From Owenia fusiformis (lineage: Eukaryota; Annelida; Polychaeta; Sabellida; Oweniidae): a stretch of 60,000 nucleotides of DNA. The stretch lies in NCBI GenBank assembly GCA_903813345.2, contig CAIIXF020000011.1:13873754-13933753 (forward strand), written 5' to 3'. Positions within the stretch are counted from its first letter, which is position 1; each line of letters begins with the position of its first letter. Positions 56,150 to 60,000 of this stretch are shown one piece after another. The notes under the pieces were generated by a model, which was not told the origin of the DNA, did not search any database, and was given only the letters and a program-made list of their open reading frames with translations. The translations under genes were made by a program, and so were the position numbers.

Positions 56150-59100
56150 GCTATATCTTTAGTTCTAAGAATGCTTTATCCACAAAAACAAATGGTTCTG
56201 TTAGATCCATGTCTCCTCTTCAATAAATGACAGTAGGATGATAATCAAGTTGATTGGATTATCTCCTAAGCTGTCCCTAATCCACCCATCTTCGCCAATT
56301 TTCCCTAATTCAGACGCAATTTTCACCAAAAATGCAGCATTTTCTTTCAGCTTTTATGGCAAAATTACAATTTATTGTAAGAAATGATTTATCTCTAAAA
56401 AGGAAAACTTAATTACTTTGGGATTAGGATAATCCGAAAACAATGATTTTTTTAGGCCGAATTTTCGACCTAAAAGTAGCAATTTTTTAATAAGTTTAAT
56501 GCACGAAAACATTGAGCTATGTCACATGATTGATCTCCAAAAAGAAAAAAATGATCTAAATGAGATAAGCATTATCTGATAATCCATTTGTCATTTTTAC
56601 CTCATAGGTCATGACCTTAGTGTATAGTGTATGAAAAGATGTCACTTAGAGCGACATTAAGATGTACCCTATTTTATGCAATGATGTTTATAGATAGAGT
56701 TATATATGGTCCATAGTAGTCAAGTGAACTCGACTTAATGTTGTTGTTTCACGTTTCTTTTTGACGATTTGGATATTTGTTTTTATTTTTGTTTTCAACA
56801 TTTGCGTCGAGGATATTAAGCCCAGTATATTGCGGTAAATGCTTTTCTGCCCTCTATGCTCAACAAAAGTTACACAGATAAGATAATGGATCCAATGCTT
56901 CAACTAGAATGTATTAACTCTTACCTAAACACAGGAAATACTTGATAATTGAAGAAATGTAATCATTTTCGTATATGTTTGAACCAATTTCCAATATGGT
57001 TCTCAAGGTCACTCAAGGTCACTGAATACAGTCTAAATGTGAAACCATGCAACCAAAACGAAATCGTAATTATTTATTACCAACATATCTGTTTTCGGTT
57101 TCTTCACCCTCCTTGGTGTCTGAGAAGGCGATTCAATTGTCATAAGACGATGATAAACTTTCGAGTTGAAATCTCGATCTCAATATGGCTGCTGTTATTT
57201 ATTGTAATTTCGTTTTTCGCTTCACCTAGAGTTTTACTTTTACACAATCATTACCCAGAATGCATCTACACATGGGGAAAAAAATTGTTTCCAGAAAAAT
57301 TCTTATACTTCTTCAATTATCAAGCGTTTGACGTGTGTAAGGTAGGATTAAATACATTATCGATGAAGAGCATATTCTAATACATAATTTGTGTGATTTT
57401 GGTTGCCTAAACAGGCCAGGAAAGCATTTCCCTCAATTTACAACCGGGAAGTGTGTACGACCCTAGTATGCAAGAAAATAACAAAAAATAAATATCCAAA
57501 TTATCAAAAAATAATGACAAATAAAGCATACGATGGTCGGATTTATATGACTAGGTCCATAGATGGCATGATATATTCTATATAGGTGAGTGCTTAATAC
57601 CCTGTATATTCATTGTTGCATAATTGCGTATTATAAAAATGAGCATGGATATGTCAACATGACCGTGTCGTGTAAAGTATGTACAGTAAAACATAAATGT
57701 GTTTAACACCTAGTAAAACACATGAGATGAAATACTTGTTTATATATTTGTATTGTATAGTGTAAATGGATATTTGAAATGTTACACATTTGCGATGTTT
57801 CAAAACATGATTCAATACCATCTTAATTGAATTAACTCTTCCCATGTGTATCTTTCTTTATCATCAACCATCTTGGATGTTTCGAAAGTGCCTTCTGTAA
57901 AGGGGTTTGCTGTAAATGACTTTACGAATAGTGTTATTTGTAGTAGTATTGATACATGTACCACTGTAAACAGAGTACATGTACATGCAAATAATAATTT
58001 TCTCCAATGGTTTGGCCAAACATTTGTTGCATTTTTTGTTCATTTCAAATTATATTGGATTGTTTTTGCTGATTGGAATCTTTATGGAAAAAACAGTTTA
58101 ATGCTATGGGTTTTGCCCTTTGACAATAGGTATATTGCCTTGTGTAATTATGATATTGTCATTCGATCACTCTACTAGTATTCCCTCAGTCAATACTTCG
58201 GGCTTTGTATAAAAAACCTTATAACTCGTACCCACGTACCTACGTACTTGGGCCATGATACATTCTTTGAAGGGTTCATGTCTAACGTTTCAGATTATTC
58301 AGATTATATGAATTGTAGGTGCATTAATGCACTCTTAATTCCTGATGACCACTGTGAATTCTTGTGTTTTATGGATTATGGCGACGGCTTTTGAGAATGG
58401 ATGTTGACCCTTTAAAACACATATGGACTTGGTAGAGACTGGATTTTATCTATCCCACATCATTTGAGACTGAATGCTCTATCTAATTTTTTCTTCTACA
58501 TGTATTGTAATGGCTTCAGTATGAATGAAATGTCCCTTGGTGTTCTGGTCTTTGATTGTGATATCGGTTCTTGAATGTTTGGGGGAAAGGGGGTATAAGA
58601 CATTGTTTCTTTCACGTTAGATCATGGTTTTGAGATATATGGGGTTTGTTTTTCTTGACTGGTATGCACTTAGAGTTTGCTTTTTCTTGCTAAGTTCCAT
58701 TACAACTTTTGGTCCTTTCCCTTGACACTAGTGCTTAGATATTCTTATAGATCTAACATTTCTAGTCATAAAATAAGGCCAGAATTGCAAAATTGTTATC
58801 TTTGCTATTTTATCCTCGATAAAAAATGCCTAATTGAAATGCTCGTTCACTATAGAACCAATCTACACTAAAATGTTTTTTATTTGCTGAGAAATTCCAG
58901 GAAGTCGTCTAAAAGGTGTCACCTATATTGCCACATTTAGATTGCTCGATCCCCAATTCAATATGGAATCATCATCCACTGTTAAGCACAACTGCACAAA
59001 TTACATTGTCGTGTGTTGGAGTGAATTTAAGATTCCTGAGACTAAAATTATCTTTATTCATGCTGTGATTAAATAAAATGAAACATAGAATACCCCGACA
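56150..59100. other. no recognised gene
   Basis: AT-rich sequence with several open frames of 60-143 codons (for example 56949-57380, 57403-57585, 57846-58178) of biased composition, without domains, good exon borders in series, or resemblance to the missing PSMG1 C terminus. No array or inverted-repeat element was seen. Confidence 0.5.
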
Positions 59101-59142
59101 TATTTAAAACTTAGATTTAAAGTGTGCGCCAAAGTTTAAAAC

Positions 59143-59205
59143 TGCGCAGGCGCAGCGCTCTCGCTAACCTATATAAAGAGATTACAAGGTACAGGCTTCA
59201 GAGGT
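59143..59205 (+). promoter_or_regulatory. candidate core promoter: NRF1 motif plus TATA box
   Basis: TGCGCAGGCGCA at 59143-59154 fits the NRF1 palindrome (YGCGCAYGCGCR, one position different). TATATAAA follows at 59170-59177. About 27 bp beyond it, CAGAG|GTAAGT at 59199-59209 looks like a strong splice donor. A TSS 30 bp after the TATA box would leave an exon of only a few bases, so either the start is further upstream or the donor-like word is chance. A plus-strand gene would lie beyond the window. Confidence 0.4.
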
Positions 59206-60000
59206 AAGTCAGGAATGTGAACAATCTTCGTCCCATGTTGATTTCCCGTATAATCGTAAACAGGCAAGTTTCACCATTGAAATTGAAAATTACTATTAGA
59301 TGTACCTTGTAGATGTTATTAATGAGCTAATACGTGTATGCATCAATCAAATGGCTCATTTTGAACTTATAAAAAGTATTTGTGTTTTGTTTCCCAGGGA
59401 ATCGTATTCCCATGTAGTACACACATAAATAGTGTACATTATGTAGTACTTGAATAGCCTGGTTTATATAATATTCAAGGGCATGCTGATTGTACACACG
59501 AGTACATGCATGAGGTACGAAGCCAATACTTCGTCATTTTGGTCAATTTGAAGACCTTTTTTACCTTAAAGAATGTAAAGTAGTAAAAAAGAAGAGTGCA
59601 TTCTTGTTCTATTGTTTTTGAAAAATGGACACTGCAAGCTATCTAAAACCAGTGTGGCACAAAATATCATTGACAGTGTTTGGCTCAAGATTAACACCTT
59701 GACTGTCACATGCAGTGCACCGAAGCTGCACTAATTAAACCCTTTTCAATCACTCAATAATGGAATTGTAAACAAAAAATAAATAACATTTTTAACTGTA
59801 CCTTGCCTGATACATGCAGTGCATTGAAGCTGAACCAATTAAACCAACCCACTTCTTTACACACTTACCTCATATAGTTAATACAAAAGATTTTTTCTAA
59901 ACTTGGATCATGGGCCATTTACCTTTCATAAGAGTCAGTGTGGGGTTTAAATAAGATAAACTATTCGAACTTGTTCTAATGAGAACTAATAGCCTCAGGC
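59206..60000. other. no recognised gene at right edge
   Basis: Two similar 45-bp stretches (59710-59750 and 59815-59850) share CATGCAGTGCA(C/T)(C/T)GAAGCTG followed by 'aattaaacc', a local duplication. Otherwise no feature seen. Confidence 0.5.

Noticed and set aside
1-60000. CRISPR arrays, operons, prokaryotic terminators, tRNA or rRNA genes
   Set aside because: The window is intron-containing animal DNA; the tandem arrays have no spacer structure, and no cloverleaf with conserved A/B boxes or rRNA sequence was noticed.

Overview
The window is eukaryotic, AT-rich, intron-dense animal DNA with many small transposon remnants. I think it comes from a mollusc, probably a bivalve. The reasons are the gene content, the frequent ACATGTA-type simple sequence, and elements that combine ACTG/ACGG microsatellites, about 150-bp core tandem repeats and a conserved CGAACGAAGTTC end, which look like the 'pearl' elements known from bivalves. 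Taxonomy is inference; no species can be named. All exon models were built by eye from splice sites, reading phase and family similarity, and the phases agree across every junction of the four genes.

Layout. (1) 1-16986, minus strand: the 5' part (23 coding exons, residues 1-1088) of an axonemal outer-arm dynein heavy chain of the DNAH5/DNAH8 class, running off the left edge. One intron carries a mariner-type element with very long terminal inverted repeats. (2) 16987-22992: intergenic, with a Mutator-type MITE (perfect 9-bp target duplication) and a short MITE. (3) 22993-38933, minus: a complete SYAP1 (synapse-associated protein 1, BSD domain) gene with a probable 21-nt microexon and two alternative 3' terminal coding exons. 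Its introns hold several palindromic elements, including an 830-bp fold-back element and a CGGCCG-rich element. (4) 38934-39237: a short head-to-head promoter with an ETS-type motif. (5) 39238-41932, plus: four exons (206 residues) of PSMG1, the proteasome assembly chaperone 1. The expected last exon was not found. (6) 43383-46594, minus: a four-exon GNAT acetyltransferase of the histidine N-acetyltransferase (NAT16) type. (7) 41968-42790 and 47622-51050: a duplicated segment on both sides of the GNAT gene. The distal copy is split by three insertions that are absent from the proximal copy: a 1.93-kb DNA transposon with CAC ends and a 5-bp target duplication, a LINE 3' fragment, and a 294-bp TA-flanked MITE. 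(8) 51-56.2 kb: two truncated LINEs, one with an intact 692-codon reverse-transcriptase ORF, and a pearl-like element. (9) 56.2-60 kb: no recognisable gene; a strong NRF1 motif next to a TATA box near 59.15 kb may be a promoter for a gene beyond the window.

The genes do not form a pathway. The clear functional grouping is the bidirectional SYAP1/PSMG1 promoter. The most unusual content is the mobile-element biology: the empty/filled site pair created by the duplication, the CAC-ended 5-bp-TSD elements, and the family of near-perfect palindromes.
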